Shown here piece after piece: positions 16,240 to 25,764 of a DNA stretch of 64,000 nucleotides. The stretch comes from Cohnella sp. WQ 127256 (GTDB lineage Bacteria > Bacillota > Bacilli > Paenibacillales > Paenibacillaceae): contig NZ_JAMZCY010000010.1 in the NCBI RefSeq assembly GCF_024519285.1, positions 186,001 through 250,000 on the forward strand, read 5' to 3'. Made by a program: the position numbers and the translations under genes. How positions within the stretch are numbered: the stretch's first letter is position 1; each line of letters begins with the position of its first letter. The notes under the pieces were generated by a model. That model was not told where the DNA came from, ran no database searches, and saw nothing but the letters and a program-made list of their open reading frames with translations.

Positions 16240-17181
16240 ATGCTTGCATATACAGATCAGGCCATATCGAGCATTGATTTATTGGGGGAATTCACAGCGG
16301 GTAACCACACCGCGAGGGGACAGAAACTTGTCTTCTCCGAGGTTGGAACACGTGATGTTTATAATATTAGTGCTCCTTTCTTAGATAACGGGGAATTAGT
16401 CATTGCTGGACGGGTAGAAGATCGCGACAAAGAATCGTCGGTCGTTATGTTCTTTGTTCAGCGTAAGGGAGAATGGGTGCCTAGAAATGGTGCTCCCGTA
16501 TTCGACTTGCAGGATCCTTTTTTCTCATTTATTGGGGAGGAACTCGTTTTTGGTGGTGTTGAAGTTTATTTTGATGGGGATGACCCCCATTATGTTACTT
16601 CTTGGCGCACCGTGTTTTACCGAGGGCATTCGATTAATGGGCTGGAGCCATTTGCTAAAGGCCCAATGACCATGAAGGATATTCGACTCGTCGAGTTACA
16701 GAATGGTCGCATAGGGGTGTTTACTCGGCCGATGATGGTCGAAGGTGCACGTGCGTTGATCGGTTATGTAGAGATTGAAGCATTAGAGGAATTGACGGAG
16801 GAAGTGATCTCCAGCGCAAGTCTGCTTCGCCATCAGTTTCTTCCCGAAGAATGGGGTGGTGCGAATGAAGCACACCTCCTATCGAATGGGATGATTGGCG
16901 TTTTAGGGCATATCGCGTGGATGGAAGAAAACAACATTCGGCATTATTATCCAATGGTGTTCGCATACAACCCGTCTAATGACCGCTATACCGCCATTAA
17001 GCTGATTGCCACTCGTAGCATGTTCCCTGAAGGCCCTGCTAAGAGACCAGATCTGGTGGATGTTATTTTCAGTGGTGGTCTTGTGAGGCATGAGGATGGA
17101 ACCGCTTCTCTCTATACAGGAGTGAGTGATGCTGAAGCCCATGTGATCATCATCCCTGATCCTTTCCTAGAATATGAGTAA
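16240..17181 (+). CDS. DUF1861 family protein
   Basis: A 313-residue cytoplasmic protein of the DUF1861 family, whose members are predicted to have a five-bladed propeller fold like glycoside-hydrolase families 43/130. No signal peptide or membrane segment. Notable stretches are NISAPFLDNGELVIAGRVEDRD, EWGGANEAHLLSNGMIGVLGHIA, FPEGPAKRPDLVDVIFSGG and LYTGVSDAEAHVI, the last two recurring in the family. No catalytic activity can be claimed. It stands alone, with GGAGGACACCC before ATG 16240 and a terminator after it. Confidence 0.75.
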   Translation: MLAYTDQAISSIDLLGEFTAGNHTARGQKLVFSEVGTRDVYNISAPFLDNGELVIAGRVEDRDKESSVVMFFVQRKGEWVPRNGAPVFDLQDPFFSFIGEELVFGGVEVYFDGDDPHYVTSWRTVFYRGHSINGLEPFAKGPMTMKDIRLVELQNGRIGVFTRPMMVEGARALIGYVEIEALEELTEEVISSASLLRHQFLPEEWGGANEAHLLSNGMIGVLGHIAWMEENNIRHYYPMVFAYNPSNDRYTAIKLIATRSMFPEGPAKRPDLVDVIFSGGLVRHEDGTASLYTGVSDAEAHVIIIPDPFLEYE

Positions 17182-17186
17182 ATAAA

Positions 17187-17230
17187 GAAGAGGCTGTTCC
17201 TTAGCACGAGCTAGAGGAGAGCCTCTTTTT
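17187..17230 (+). terminator. Terminator after the DUF1861 gene
   Basis: AAGAGGCT pairs with AGCCTCTT around a long loop, followed by TTTTT. Confidence 0.7.
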
Positions 17231-17251
17231 AATGTTATCACTGCTTTGGAT

Positions 17252-17683
17252 TTATCGCTTTTTGGATTGGCGTCGAGTGCTTGCTTTCCTACTAGTAGGC
17301 CGACTTGCCGAACGCTTGCGAGTGGTGGACTTCTTCGTTGTACCATTGGCAGCGGCTGCTTTGCTGCCCTTGCTTCCCATGAACAATTTGATCATCGGCG
17401 CCATCTGCTGCATTGTTGACATAAATTTCTGAACTTTACCCATCGTAGTTAATACTCCTTCAATTCCACCCATGCGGTCGACCATCGATTTCAAGTCACT
17501 CAGGTTAGAGAGGTTGAAGGGAAGGCCACCTTTGGCAGTTGTGGCTACGGGTGGCGCGGGAAGTACAGTCGGATTTATGGCAGCGGGAGGACCGGAGAAC
17601 GAGTCTTCGATTCCTGGGAAAGGATCCTGTCCGAACCCCTCTGGTGTCCAAGCGCGAAGAGAGGGCGATCGTGGTTCGTTCAT
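17252..17683 (-). CDS. Hypothetical protein with strongly basic C-terminal tail
   Basis: A 143-residue protein I cannot assign with certainty. The N-terminus is acidic and Pro-rich (MNEPRSPSLRAWTPEGFG...). A helical middle holds LSNLSDLKSMVDRMGGIEGV and VQKFMSTMQQMAPMIKLF. The last 40 residues are almost all Lys, Arg, Ser, Thr and Ala (TRKRSASRPTSRK), a nucleic-acid-binding-like tail. The middle resembles YqfQ/VrrA-type sporulation-associated proteins, but only loosely. ATG 17683 has AAAAAGGGTG upstream. The open frame reaches back to 17866 but the extra 61 codons lack a start signal. Divergent from the yerC-like gene. Confidence 0.6.
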   Translation of the reverse strand: MNEPRSPSLRAWTPEGFGQDPFPGIEDSFSGPPAAINPTVLPAPPVATTAKGGLPFNLSNLSDLKSMVDRMGGIEGVLTTMGKVQKFMSTMQQMAPMIKLFMGSKGSKAAAANGTTKKSTTRKRSASRPTSRKASTRRQSKKR

Positions 17684-17917
17684 AGAGTCACACCCTTTTT
17701 TAATTATAGGATATGATGGGTTTAAACTTCGGGCATGGACGGATGCCCGGGGGGAGAGACATTTTATCCCTGTAATGCGTGAATACGGTGATGCTTGAAC
17801 TATTAGTAGGTACGCAGTACAATGGAACCAAAGTGTGGTCTCGTGATCGAACAGCATGCTTGGCATGACATCGAACCGTTACCAATGCAACAGGAGTTAA
17901 GGAAAGGGTGCGAGAGT

Positions 17918-18244
17918 ATGCAATTAAAGAAGCTTGATGATAAATCTATAGATCAATTGTTCGAAGCAATACTAACCTTAAAGAATGTAGAGGAATGTTA
18001 TGTGTTCTTCGACGACTTATGCACGGTGAATGAGATTCAATCCTTATCTCAAAGGCTTGAAGTAGCCCGTATGCTTGGGAACGGGAATACATACAACCAG
18101 ATCGAGACGGAGACAGGCGCAAGCACGGCAACCATATCTCGAGTGAAGCGATGCTTGAACTATGGGAATGACGGCTATAAGCTGACTTTGGATCGTCTTG
18201 GCCGCTTCGGGAACGAAGACAAGGCTGCGGATAGTGCCAAGTAA
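17918..18244 (+). CDS. yerC: YerC/YecD family TrpR-related protein
   Basis: A 108-residue helical DNA-binding protein of the TrpR superfamily. LYxAILTL-like N-terminal helix (QLFEAILTLKNVEECY), FFDDLCTVNEIQSLSQRLEVARML, and a helix-turn-helix with NTYNQIETETGASTATISRVKRCL. Its regulatory target is not established. I start at ATG 17918 because GGAAAGGG lies about 8 bases upstream. The frame is open back to 17822 but without support. It has its own terminator. Confidence 0.88.
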   Translation: MQLKKLDDKSIDQLFEAILTLKNVEECYVFFDDLCTVNEIQSLSQRLEVARMLGNGNTYNQIETETGASTATISRVKRCLNYGNDGYKLTLDRLGRFGNEDKAADSAK

Positions 18245-18282
18245 TCGCGGATTAAGGATAGGGATCATATAATTAAGCTAAT

Positions 18283-18316
18283 GCCGCCAAGGGAAAATCC
18301 TTGGCGGCTTCTTTAG
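18283..18316 (+). terminator. Terminator after yerC
   Basis: GCCGCCAAGG and CCTTGGCGGC form a perfect 10-bp stem with a 6-base loop, followed by TTCTTT. Confidence 0.8.
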
Positions 18317-18373
18317 TTTAGGTTATGCTAGGTGCAATAATGTAAAATAATGTCGCAACAGGAGGGGCAAAGG

Positions 18374-20203
18374 ATGAAGTATTGGCAATCGGTGAGGTTT
18401 AAGATTGTAGTCGGCTTTTTCCTCGTTATTGTTCCTATGATCGCTTTTATTATATACAACAACGTATATGCGATGAATGTTGTCCGACAACAGGTTTCAT
18501 CTAACTATAATAAGCTCCTAACTGTGAATGTTCGTGAGAATGATAAGATGCTTCTGGAATTCATGTACTATTTACTCCGGCTGAGGGAAAGTGATCCGGA
18601 TATTGCACTCATCAGGAGCCTACCGGCCGGTGCTGATGAAATCACCTTTGCTAAGATTCGACTACAGAAACAATTCATCGGAAATTCTGGAGGCATTAAT
18701 AATAACATTGATTCCTTGTTTGTTTATACGAAGAAGGAAGACGATGTCTTTATAACAACCCAAAATAGTGGTGACTCAGCTATGAAGAGAGTTGTTCTAC
18801 TAGATTGGTCTAGGGAGCACATGGAAGAAGCGGTGAAGGGTTTCTATCCGAATTGGGAATCCGTCATCATTGAGGATATGAATTATTTATTAAAGTATAT
18901 TGATATGGGCTCTGATGTGTATGCGGGCGTTCTGGTGAGGTCAGATAGTCTGATGAGAGGGCTTGAAAGTTACGATGTTGGTCCAGAGGGTAATGCCTTT
19001 CTGATAAATAAAAGCGGAGAAATGATCACGAAAAACAGCTTTGCACCGATGCATGACGAGCGTTTCAGGAAAGAGGTCGTCGCGTTTAGCGATTCTTATG
19101 GGATTCTTAAAAGTGGAGGGAAGGCTTACCTGGTCCTGTCTAAGCCATCTGCTAATGCTGATGTGAACTATGTGATTGTGACGACAGAATCTTATATTTT
19201 GCAAAACCTCCCGTTCTTTCAGAAGATGTTATATGTATGGATACCCCTTCTGGTCGTATTACTGCTGACTCTATATTTAATCTTCATGCAACGAGTGATG
19301 TTTAAGCCGCTCGTAGAATTGATAAGAGGGATGCGTAAGCTTGGGCAGGGCCGGTTTGAAGTCAGATTACCAACAAATCAGAGCAGCGAGTTTTCCTTCA
19401 TGTCGGGGACGTTCAATCAGATGGTTGAACAGATCGAGAGCTTGAAGATTGGTATTTACGAGGAACAGATAAGGGTACAACGCGCAGAATATAAGCATTT
19501 GCAAATCCAGATCAACCCGCATTTCTATATGAATAGTCTTAATATTATATACAACCTTGCGGCGCTGAAGGACTTCAAGTCGGTTCAGAAGCTATCTCTA
19601 CATCTTGCGGATTATTTCCGCTTCTTAATGCAGAGCCATCGTTCGGTTGTGCCCCTAACAGATGAAATCAGTCATATTAAAAACTATTTGGAAATACATA
19701 AGCTAAGATACGTGACGAAGCTCGATTACGAGATCAACATAGAAGCTCGACATTTAACAAGCGAGATTTCCCCTCTGATGATACAGCCTTTCGTGGAAAA
19801 TGCGATTATTCATGGATTTAATCATAGGGTACAGGACGGATCGGTGTTCCGAGTTGGGATTCGTTCAGAGGACGACTCAGAAGCCCCTGATCGTTATATC
19901 CGGATCATCGTGGAGGATAATGGCTCGGGATTCCCTCCAGATATGCTGAGAGATTTAGAGAGTAATGAATATATATTAGGAACCGGAGAGCAGCATCTAG
20001 GGATCTGGAACATTTTACGACGATTTAAGATGTTGTACGGCGATGAAGGTAGCATAGTGTTCCGCAATTCGCCTGAAGGTGGAGCGGTTGTTGAGATTAA
20101 GCTTCCTTTATTGCTGACGAATAGGATTGAAATGGATAAGGAAGAGCATATTCACACTGCGGCTACTAAGGAGAATACCGATGCTGACGATGATGGTCGT
20201 TGA
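18374..20203 (+). CDS. YesM-type sensor histidine kinase
   Basis: A 609-residue membrane kinase. Transmembrane segments at about 8-28 and 280-305 flank a large extracellular sensor region (dCache-like). A HAMP-type linker follows (RGMRKLGQGRFEV), then a His_kinase domain of the PF06580 class with the phospho-acceptor in QINPHFYMN (His383), and a HATPase with QPFVENAIIHG and VEDNGSGFP. ATG 18374 has AGGAGGGG at 6-7 bases; the frame opens earlier at 18350. It overlaps the regulator gene by 23 bases and lies upstream of a sugar importer, the usual Paenibacillus arrangement for oligosaccharide sensing. The ligand is unknown. Confidence 0.9.
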   Translation: MKYWQSVRFKIVVGFFLVIVPMIAFIIYNNVYAMNVVRQQVSSNYNKLLTVNVRENDKMLLEFMYYLLRLRESDPDIALIRSLPAGADEITFAKIRLQKQFIGNSGGINNNIDSLFVYTKKEDDVFITTQNSGDSAMKRVVLLDWSREHMEEAVKGFYPNWESVIIEDMNYLLKYIDMGSDVYAGVLVRSDSLMRGLESYDVGPEGNAFLINKSGEMITKNSFAPMHDERFRKEVVAFSDSYGILKSGGKAYLVLSKPSANADVNYVIVTTESYILQNLPFFQKMLYVWIPLLVVLLLTLYLIFMQRVMFKPLVELIRGMRKLGQGRFEVRLPTNQSSEFSFMSGTFNQMVEQIESLKIGIYEEQIRVQRAEYKHLQIQINPHFYMNSLNIIYNLAALKDFKSVQKLSLHLADYFRFLMQSHRSVVPLTDEISHIKNYLEIHKLRYVTKLDYEINIEARHLTSEISPLMIQPFVENAIIHGFNHRVQDGSVFRVGIRSEDDSEAPDRYIRIIVEDNGSGFPPDMLRDLESNEYILGTGEQHLGIWNILRRFKMLYGDEGSIVFRNSPEGGAVVEIKLPLLLTNRIEMDKEEHIHTAATKENTDADDDGR

Positions 20204-21785
20204 CGATGAAATGTATGCTTTGAAGGGAATTACTCAAGGGATCGACTGGAGCGATCTGCCAATCAGCACCATTCTCGAGGCGGAGAATGTAGCGCAGGCG
20301 AAGAAACAGTTACTAGAACAGCAGGTAGACCTTGTTATCTCAGATATTGAGATGCCAGGGGCGAATGGAATCGAACTGCTTCGCCAAATTCGTGAGCTTA
20401 CGCCGAACACGCTCGTTGTGTTCTTGACAGGACATGCCCGATTTGAATATGCGCAGGAAGCGCTCCACTATGGCTGCTTTGATTATGTGTTGAAGCCCGT
20501 CGATCATGATGTACTGAAGGACATCATTCGTCGTGCGGTAGAGGAGATTGAGCGACGCAAGGAACAGCAGAATTTCGAGAATACACTTGAGGAATATCGT
20601 CTTCAATGGACGAATCAGCTACCGATCCTTGTAGAACGCTTCTGGCAAGACGTACTCATTAGGAAGATACCGACTTCTGCGAATAGGCTGAGTAGAGAGC
20701 TTGAGCTATACAACATTCCGTTAGAGAAGGACGGAAGGGCACTGCCAGTCTTGCTAAGCATCGAGAGATGGGAGGTCGAGCTGGATGCACGCGATGAGAG
20801 CATTATGGAATATGCGTTGCGGAAGGCTGCCACGGAAATCATCTTAGGTGAGAACTCAGGGACGATATTACAGGATCGCAACGATTTGAATCTCGTATTA
20901 TTGTATGGCGATTCGATGGATCGCAAGGTGTTGAAAGCACGCTGTGTGCAATATGTTAAAGCCTGTAATGATTATTTCCATTGTCGAGTGTCCTGTTATA
21001 TGGGAGAAGCTGTCGGAATCGGAGAGCTATCGGAAGCGCTTGAACGTCTAACCCAAATGGAACGAGCGAACGTATCACAGCCTCAAACTGTTATAGATAG
21101 TACTCAGAATTTCGAAGCTTCACCTGGAACTAATGGACCTACACTACCGGCATTCACGGAATGGACGATCATGCTGGATAGCGGCAATATCGAAGAGCTC
21201 GTCAAGAGCATCGAAGATACGCTTATGCGATTCGAAGAGGAGTCTTCAAGTCGAGAGACGTTGGAGCTGTTCTACTTTGGCTTCGTGCATCTTCTGTTTC
21301 AGGCCGCTAACCGTAAAGGGATATCAATGTATGATATGGTGTCCGCACAAGAGGTGCAAGATGGACAACACGCTCGTACACCTGCCCTCATGCAAGGTTG
21401 GGCGACAAAGCTGCTACTCAAAGTTGGACAAACTTTTGTGGATCGTCAGAGGGATGCCTCGGCGGTTATTTCCAAGATCCAATTATACATTCAGGACAAT
21501 CTTCACAAGGAATTGAGCCGCGACGATATTGCCAATTCCGTCTACCGCAATCCTGCGTACTTATCCCGTTTATTCCGTAAAGAAACAGGCCTTTCCTTAT
21601 CGGACTATATCGTTCAAGTCAAAATAGAGAAGGTTAAAGTGCAGCTCAAGGAAACGAACGATAAAATAAGCAATATTGCTGAGGGGTTGGGCTACCTACA
21701 CTTCTCTTATTTTGCAAAACTATTTAAGAAAGTTACAGGAGTTACTCCGCAAGAGTATCGTAAGAAGCATCAGACAATGCTATAA
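20181..21785 (+). CDS. YesN-type response regulator with AraC-family DNA-binding domain
   Basis: A 534-residue regulator. N-terminal receiver domain with MMVVDDEMYAL, phospho-acceptor Asp55 in VISDIEMPG, and conserved Lys in YVLKPVDH. A long middle segment (about 130-430) is followed by an AraC helix-turn-helix pair with YLSRLFRKETGLSLSDYI and FSYFAKLFKKVTGVTPQEYR. ATG 20181 has AAGGAG at 7 bases and overlaps the kinase 3' end, so kinase and regulator are coupled. The likely target is the importer operon beginning at 21.97 kb. Confidence 0.92.
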   Translation: MLTMMVVDDEMYALKGITQGIDWSDLPISTILEAENVAQAKKQLLEQQVDLVISDIEMPGANGIELLRQIRELTPNTLVVFLTGHARFEYAQEALHYGCFDYVLKPVDHDVLKDIIRRAVEEIERRKEQQNFENTLEEYRLQWTNQLPILVERFWQDVLIRKIPTSANRLSRELELYNIPLEKDGRALPVLLSIERWEVELDARDESIMEYALRKAATEIILGENSGTILQDRNDLNLVLLYGDSMDRKVLKARCVQYVKACNDYFHCRVSCYMGEAVGIGELSEALERLTQMERANVSQPQTVIDSTQNFEASPGTNGPTLPAFTEWTIMLDSGNIEELVKSIEDTLMRFEEESSSRETLELFYFGFVHLLFQAANRKGISMYDMVSAQEVQDGQHARTPALMQGWATKLLLKVGQTFVDRQRDASAVISKIQLYIQDNLHKELSRDDIANSVYRNPAYLSRLFRKETGLSLSDYIVQVKIEKVKVQLKETNDKISNIAEGLGYLHFSYFAKLFKKVTGVTPQEYRKKHQTML

Positions 21786-21792
21786 GAATGTA

Positions 21793-21822
21793 GGAAGGGC
21801 GGTCAATCGACCGTCCTTTTGT
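21793..21822 (+). terminator. Terminator after the YesN-type regulator
   Basis: AAGGGCGGTC pairs with GACCGTCCTT around AATC, followed by TT and a T-rich stretch. It separates the regulators from the importer genes. Confidence 0.65.
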
Positions 21823-21968
21823 TGCAAAATAATAAAAATAAAGAATGGGTACAACTAGTTTTGAAAAGTCACAATAGTGCTATGTCGGTCACCACAGTAG
21901 ATAGAAGGCGGAATACTGATCCCTGTACAATAAGTTTACAGATTAGTACTTCTAGATAAAAGGTTGTG

Positions 21969-22955
21969 ATGGAGATGGAACAAGCAACGCCAACGGTTGT
22001 ATCACCGAAGCTACGCAAAAAGAAGACGCTTAATCAAGGTTACTGGCAGAAATATGGTGTGTTCTACCTGATGATGGCACCCGCTCTCATTGTGTTAATT
22101 ATCAATAACTATATTCCGATGGTTGGCTCGATTATCGCATTCAAGAAGATCACGTATGAGTCTAGAAGCTTCATCGAGAACTTTGTTAACGGACAATGGG
22201 TCGGATGGAAAAACTTTGAGGTATTGTTCAAGACCAGTGATGCTTGGAGAATTACTCGCAACACAGTATTGTATAACATTGTTTTCATTATTTTGAACCT
22301 TATTATCGGTGTTGGTGTAGCGCTCTTGTACAACATGATGAGGAACCGCAGATTGGCCAAGTTTCATCAATCGGTTATGTTCCTACCCTTTTTCTTATCG
22401 TGGGTTGTTGTCAGTTACCTCGTCTACGCTTTCTTAAATCCTCAGTTAGGGATCATGAACAATTTGGTTCTGGACTGGTTTGGTGTGGAGGATGTCAATT
22501 GGTACGCGGATACGAAATGGTGGCCAGTCATTCTTCCCATCTTGAATACCTGGAAAGGGATCGGGTATTATGCGGTGTTCTACCTAGCAGCCATTATTAG
22601 TATCGACAAAGAATATTATGAAGCCGCTACGATAGACGGAGCATCGAAAACGAGACAAGTGATGAGTATAACGCTCCCAATGATCCGTCCGATCATTATT
22701 ACGCTAACGATGCTTCAAATCGGAAAAATCTTCTACGCGGACTTTGGGATGTTCTTCAACGTCACCCGTAATGCGGGAGCTCTCTATGAGACGACGCTAG
22801 TCATTGATACTTATGTATATCAGGGATTCTTAGTTTCCGGTAATATTGGACTTTCTTCAGCCGCAGGGTTCTATCAGGCAGTCGTCGGCTTCTTGCTGGT
22901 ATTTGGGTCCAATATGATTATTCGTCGAATTAGCAAGGACGATGCCCTGTTCTAA
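21969..22955 (+). CDS. ABC sugar transporter permease, LplB/YteP type
   Basis: A 328-residue inner-membrane permease with six predicted spans after a Lys-rich cytoplasmic N-terminus. The EAA loop that contacts the ATPase is EYYEAATIDGASKTRQVMSITLP. It matches the LplB/YteP subgroup of carbohydrate importers for polysaccharide breakdown products (YMMAPALIVLIINNYIPM near the start). ATG 21969 is chosen because AAAAGG lies 5 bases before; GTG 21966 and ATG 21975 are alternatives. No ATPase gene is nearby; a shared MsmX-type ATPase elsewhere is the usual solution. Confidence 0.9.
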   Translation: MEMEQATPTVVSPKLRKKKTLNQGYWQKYGVFYLMMAPALIVLIINNYIPMVGSIIAFKKITYESRSFIENFVNGQWVGWKNFEVLFKTSDAWRITRNTVLYNIVFIILNLIIGVGVALLYNMMRNRRLAKFHQSVMFLPFFLSWVVVSYLVYAFLNPQLGIMNNLVLDWFGVEDVNWYADTKWWPVILPILNTWKGIGYYAVFYLAAIISIDKEYYEAATIDGASKTRQVMSITLPMIRPIIITLTMLQIGKIFYADFGMFFNVTRNAGALYETTLVIDTYVYQGFLVSGNIGLSSAAGFYQAVVGFLLVFGSNMIIRRISKDDALF

Positions 22956-22975
22956 ATAGAAGGAGGAAGTACCCA

Positions 22976-23905
22976 ATGGCAACAGTCACATCGAAGAGTA
23001 AGAGATTTGATGTCAATCAGTTATCACCAGGACCGAATCTCATTGTTAATATCATGTTCTGGCTATACTCGGCATTATGTATCATTCCAATTTTACTAAT
23101 CATCGGTGTTTCGTTCTCGGATGAGAAGCAGATATTAATCCATGGCTATAAATTTTGGCCAGAGAAATTCAGCATAGAAGCTTATAACTTCCTACTTAAC
23201 GATTGGCAGCCCGTTCTTAAATCCTATGGGATATCCATATTCGTCACAGTGGTAGGAACAGCAGTTGCACTCTTCATCATGGCTCTCTTCGCTTATCCGA
23301 TCTCTCGACGGGACTTTAAGCATCGTAACATCTTTTCATTCATTATGTTTTTCACCATCTTGTTTAACGGTGGACTTGTCCCTTACTACTTAATGTATTC
23401 TCAAATTCTTGATCTGAGGAATACGATGTTCGTCCTCATGATGCCAATGTTTGTACAGGGATTTTTCGTTCTCGTTATGCGAGCCTTCTTCACGAATTCG
23501 ATTCCTACTGAAGTACTGGAATCAGCCAAAATAGATGGCGCCGGTGAGCTAAAGACATTTTTCGGAATCGTCATTCCGCTTTCCCTGCCCGTAATTGCAT
23601 CCGTTGGTCTATTATGTACATTAGGGTATTGGAACGATTGGTTTCTTAGTCTCTTGTTTATCACCGACAACGAAACGATAAGTATTCAGTTCCGAATGTA
23701 TGAGGCGCTGCTAGACATCCAATATCTAAGCGCCAACTCAGCTGCCTACTCGGCCATTTTACAGTCAAATCCTGGATTCACAATGCCGAGTGAAACCGCT
23801 CGGATGGCTATGGCTATCGTGGGTGTTGGTCCTATTATTTTCGCTTATCCCTTCTTCCAAAGGTTCTTCATTCAAGGTTTAACAGTAGGTGCGGTCAAAG
23901 GTTAA
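22976..23905 (+). CDS. ABC sugar transporter permease, LplC/YtcP type
   Basis: A 309-residue membrane permease and partner of the preceding LplB-like gene, 20 bases downstream with AGGAGG. Six spans; the EAA loop is VLESAKIDGAGELKTFFGIVIPLSLP. The MMFFTILFNGGLVPYYLM-type segment (IMFFTILFNGGLVPYYLM) is typical of the LplC/YtcP subgroup, which lacks a dedicated ATPase. Together the two permeases form the heterodimeric channel for the lipoprotein at 24.0 kb. Confidence 0.9.
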   Translation: MATVTSKSKRFDVNQLSPGPNLIVNIMFWLYSALCIIPILLIIGVSFSDEKQILIHGYKFWPEKFSIEAYNFLLNDWQPVLKSYGISIFVTVVGTAVALFIMALFAYPISRRDFKHRNIFSFIMFFTILFNGGLVPYYLMYSQILDLRNTMFVLMMPMFVQGFFVLVMRAFFTNSIPTEVLESAKIDGAGELKTFFGIVIPLSLPVIASVGLLCTLGYWNDWFLSLLFITDNETISIQFRMYEALLDIQYLSANSAAYSAILQSNPGFTMPSETARMAMAIVGVGPIIFAYPFFQRFFIQGLTVGAVKG

Positions 23906-24006
23906 GAGATTTGGAGAGCTTACGCGCTCCATTCACTGTAGGGCTACTACCGGTTATCGGCCGGTTGAGCATATAAGTATCTACTCAGAAAAGGGAGGCA
24001 ATACCC

Positions 24007-25602
24007 GTGTTGAAAAAAAGCAAATTCGGCAAGTCGTACGTCATGCTGTTAGCAATAATAATGATGCTTTCTGTTGTATTAGCAGCTTGTGGTAAGAACA
24101 ATGAGGAGAAGGCATCCTCATCTCCATCCGCATCGGCAAAGGCATCTGAGCCCGCAGCTTCTAGTGCAGCAGCTTCACCAGAAGAGAGCAAGGCTGCAGA
24201 TCTTCCTGAGGTTACACTGTCCCTGACTTTCCCAGGAACTGCACCTAAGGACGAGAAAAAAGTAGAAGAAGCTCTTAATGCTTATCTGAAAGACAAAATC
24301 AATGCCAAAATCGATATCAGAATGATCGATTGGGGACAATGGGATAACAAAATCAACCTAGCGATTGCTGGGCGTGAAGAAATGGATATCCTCTTCACAG
24401 CTTCTTGGAATGGTCACTCCAACAATGTAGCTAAAGGCGCATTCTTGGCATTAAATGATCCGGCAGGCAAATATGGTAACCTTCTTGAGAAGTATGGCCA
24501 AGGCATTATTGAGACGCTTCCACCAGCATTTATCGCTGGAGCAAAAATCAATGGATTGAACTATGGTATTCCAACGAACAAAGAGCTTGCTGAGCAAGGT
24601 GGCGTTATCTACCGTACTGATATCGCTGATGAGTTAGGCTTAACTGCTCAATTGGATGCTGTAAAAACGATCGCTGATTTGGAGCCAATCTTAGCTGCTG
24701 TACATTCGAAAAAGCCTGAATTGACTGCTCTGTACTTGAAAGACGGCGAAAACTTTAATACTCACTATTTCTCCAAATATGACTTCCTCGGTGATAACAA
24801 TATCGACGGAGTTGTTATGAAGAACGGTACAGATACGACTGTTAAAGCTCGTTATGACTTCCCAGTGTACAAAGAAACTTTGACTATCACTCGTGATTTC
24901 TATCAAAAAGGCTTCATCAATAAAGATGCTGCAACTGCTCAGCTTTCTCCGCAAGATGCTATGAAGGCTGGTAATGTGTTCATGGGCGTATTCCCACTGA
25001 AACCAGGTAAAGATGCTGAGGTTGCAACTGCAGCGAACCTTCAAGGCAAGCTGAAACAAATCAACATGACTGACCGCACGGTTTCCACGGGTGAAACTGC
25101 AGGCTCCATGCTAGGGATTACGACAACTTCCGCAAATCCAGAGCGTGCTATGATGTTCATTAACTTATTGCACACAGACAAAGAATTGAATAACTTGCTT
25201 AACTTCGGAGTTGAAGGCGATCACTACACTCGTAACGGAGAAATTATTACTGCAACAGCTAACACACCTAACTATGCAATTGGTGCTGCTTGGATGTTCG
25301 GTAGCCAATTCCTGAACTATGTGTGGGATAACGAAGATCCGAACAAATGGGAGCTATTCAAAGCATTCAATACGGATGCTAAAAACTCTCCTGCACTTGG
25401 CTTTACATTAAATGCTGAGCCAATCTCTACTCAAGCTTCTGTCATGAACAACATCCGTAAAGAGTTCGATCCAGGTCTTGATACAGGTTCTATCGATCCT
25501 GCTAAAGCGGATGAGTTCATTAAGAAATTGAAAGCAAATGGTCTGGATGAAGTTATTGCTGAGAAACAAAAACAATTAGATGCTTTCCTTGCTTCGAAAT
25601 AA
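24007..25602 (+). CDS. Extracellular sugar-binding lipoprotein (LplA-like, DUF3502 C-terminus)
   Basis: A 531-residue substrate-binding lipoprotein. Signal peptide with lipobox LAAC at about 26-29, then an Ala/Ser/Glu-rich linker and the bilobed binding domain (LSLTFPGTAPKDEKKVEEAL, EEMDILFTASW). The C-terminal part has the DUF3502 pattern (ISTQASVMNNIRKEF and a Lys-rich final helix). GTG 24007 lies 8 bases after GGGAGG. It is the third gene of the importer operon, after a 101-base gap that probably tunes its higher expression. Substrate unknown; a plant-polymer oligosaccharide is plausible given the family and the nearby rhamnosidase relic. Confidence 0.9.
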   Translation: MLKKSKFGKSYVMLLAIIMMLSVVLAACGKNNEEKASSSPSASAKASEPAASSAAASPEESKAADLPEVTLSLTFPGTAPKDEKKVEEALNAYLKDKINAKIDIRMIDWGQWDNKINLAIAGREEMDILFTASWNGHSNNVAKGAFLALNDPAGKYGNLLEKYGQGIIETLPPAFIAGAKINGLNYGIPTNKELAEQGGVIYRTDIADELGLTAQLDAVKTIADLEPILAAVHSKKPELTALYLKDGENFNTHYFSKYDFLGDNNIDGVVMKNGTDTTVKARYDFPVYKETLTITRDFYQKGFINKDAATAQLSPQDAMKAGNVFMGVFPLKPGKDAEVATAANLQGKLKQINMTDRTVSTGETAGSMLGITTTSANPERAMMFINLLHTDKELNNLLNFGVEGDHYTRNGEIITATANTPNYAIGAAWMFGSQFLNYVWDNEDPNKWELFKAFNTDAKNSPALGFTLNAEPISTQASVMNNIRKEFDPGLDTGSIDPAKADEFIKKLKANGLDEVIAEKQKQLDAFLASK

Positions 25603-25628
25603 TAAGAGCTAATATCGAATTGTTCGAG

Positions 25629-25660
25629 AACCGTCAAGCGCTTGCGCTTGGCGGTTTTCC
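25629..25660 (+). terminator. Terminator after the importer operon
   Basis: AACCGTCAAGCGC pairs with GCGCTTGGCGGTT (one bulge/mismatch region) around TT, followed by TTCC. Confidence 0.7.
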
Positions 25661-25764
25661 TATTATCGGAAGTTATGCGGGCTATGACGTTGACATTGGC
25701 TTAACGATTAGATAGCATGAATAAGGAAGAAGTATTGCGGGTAAAGACTGGAGGAGACTCAATC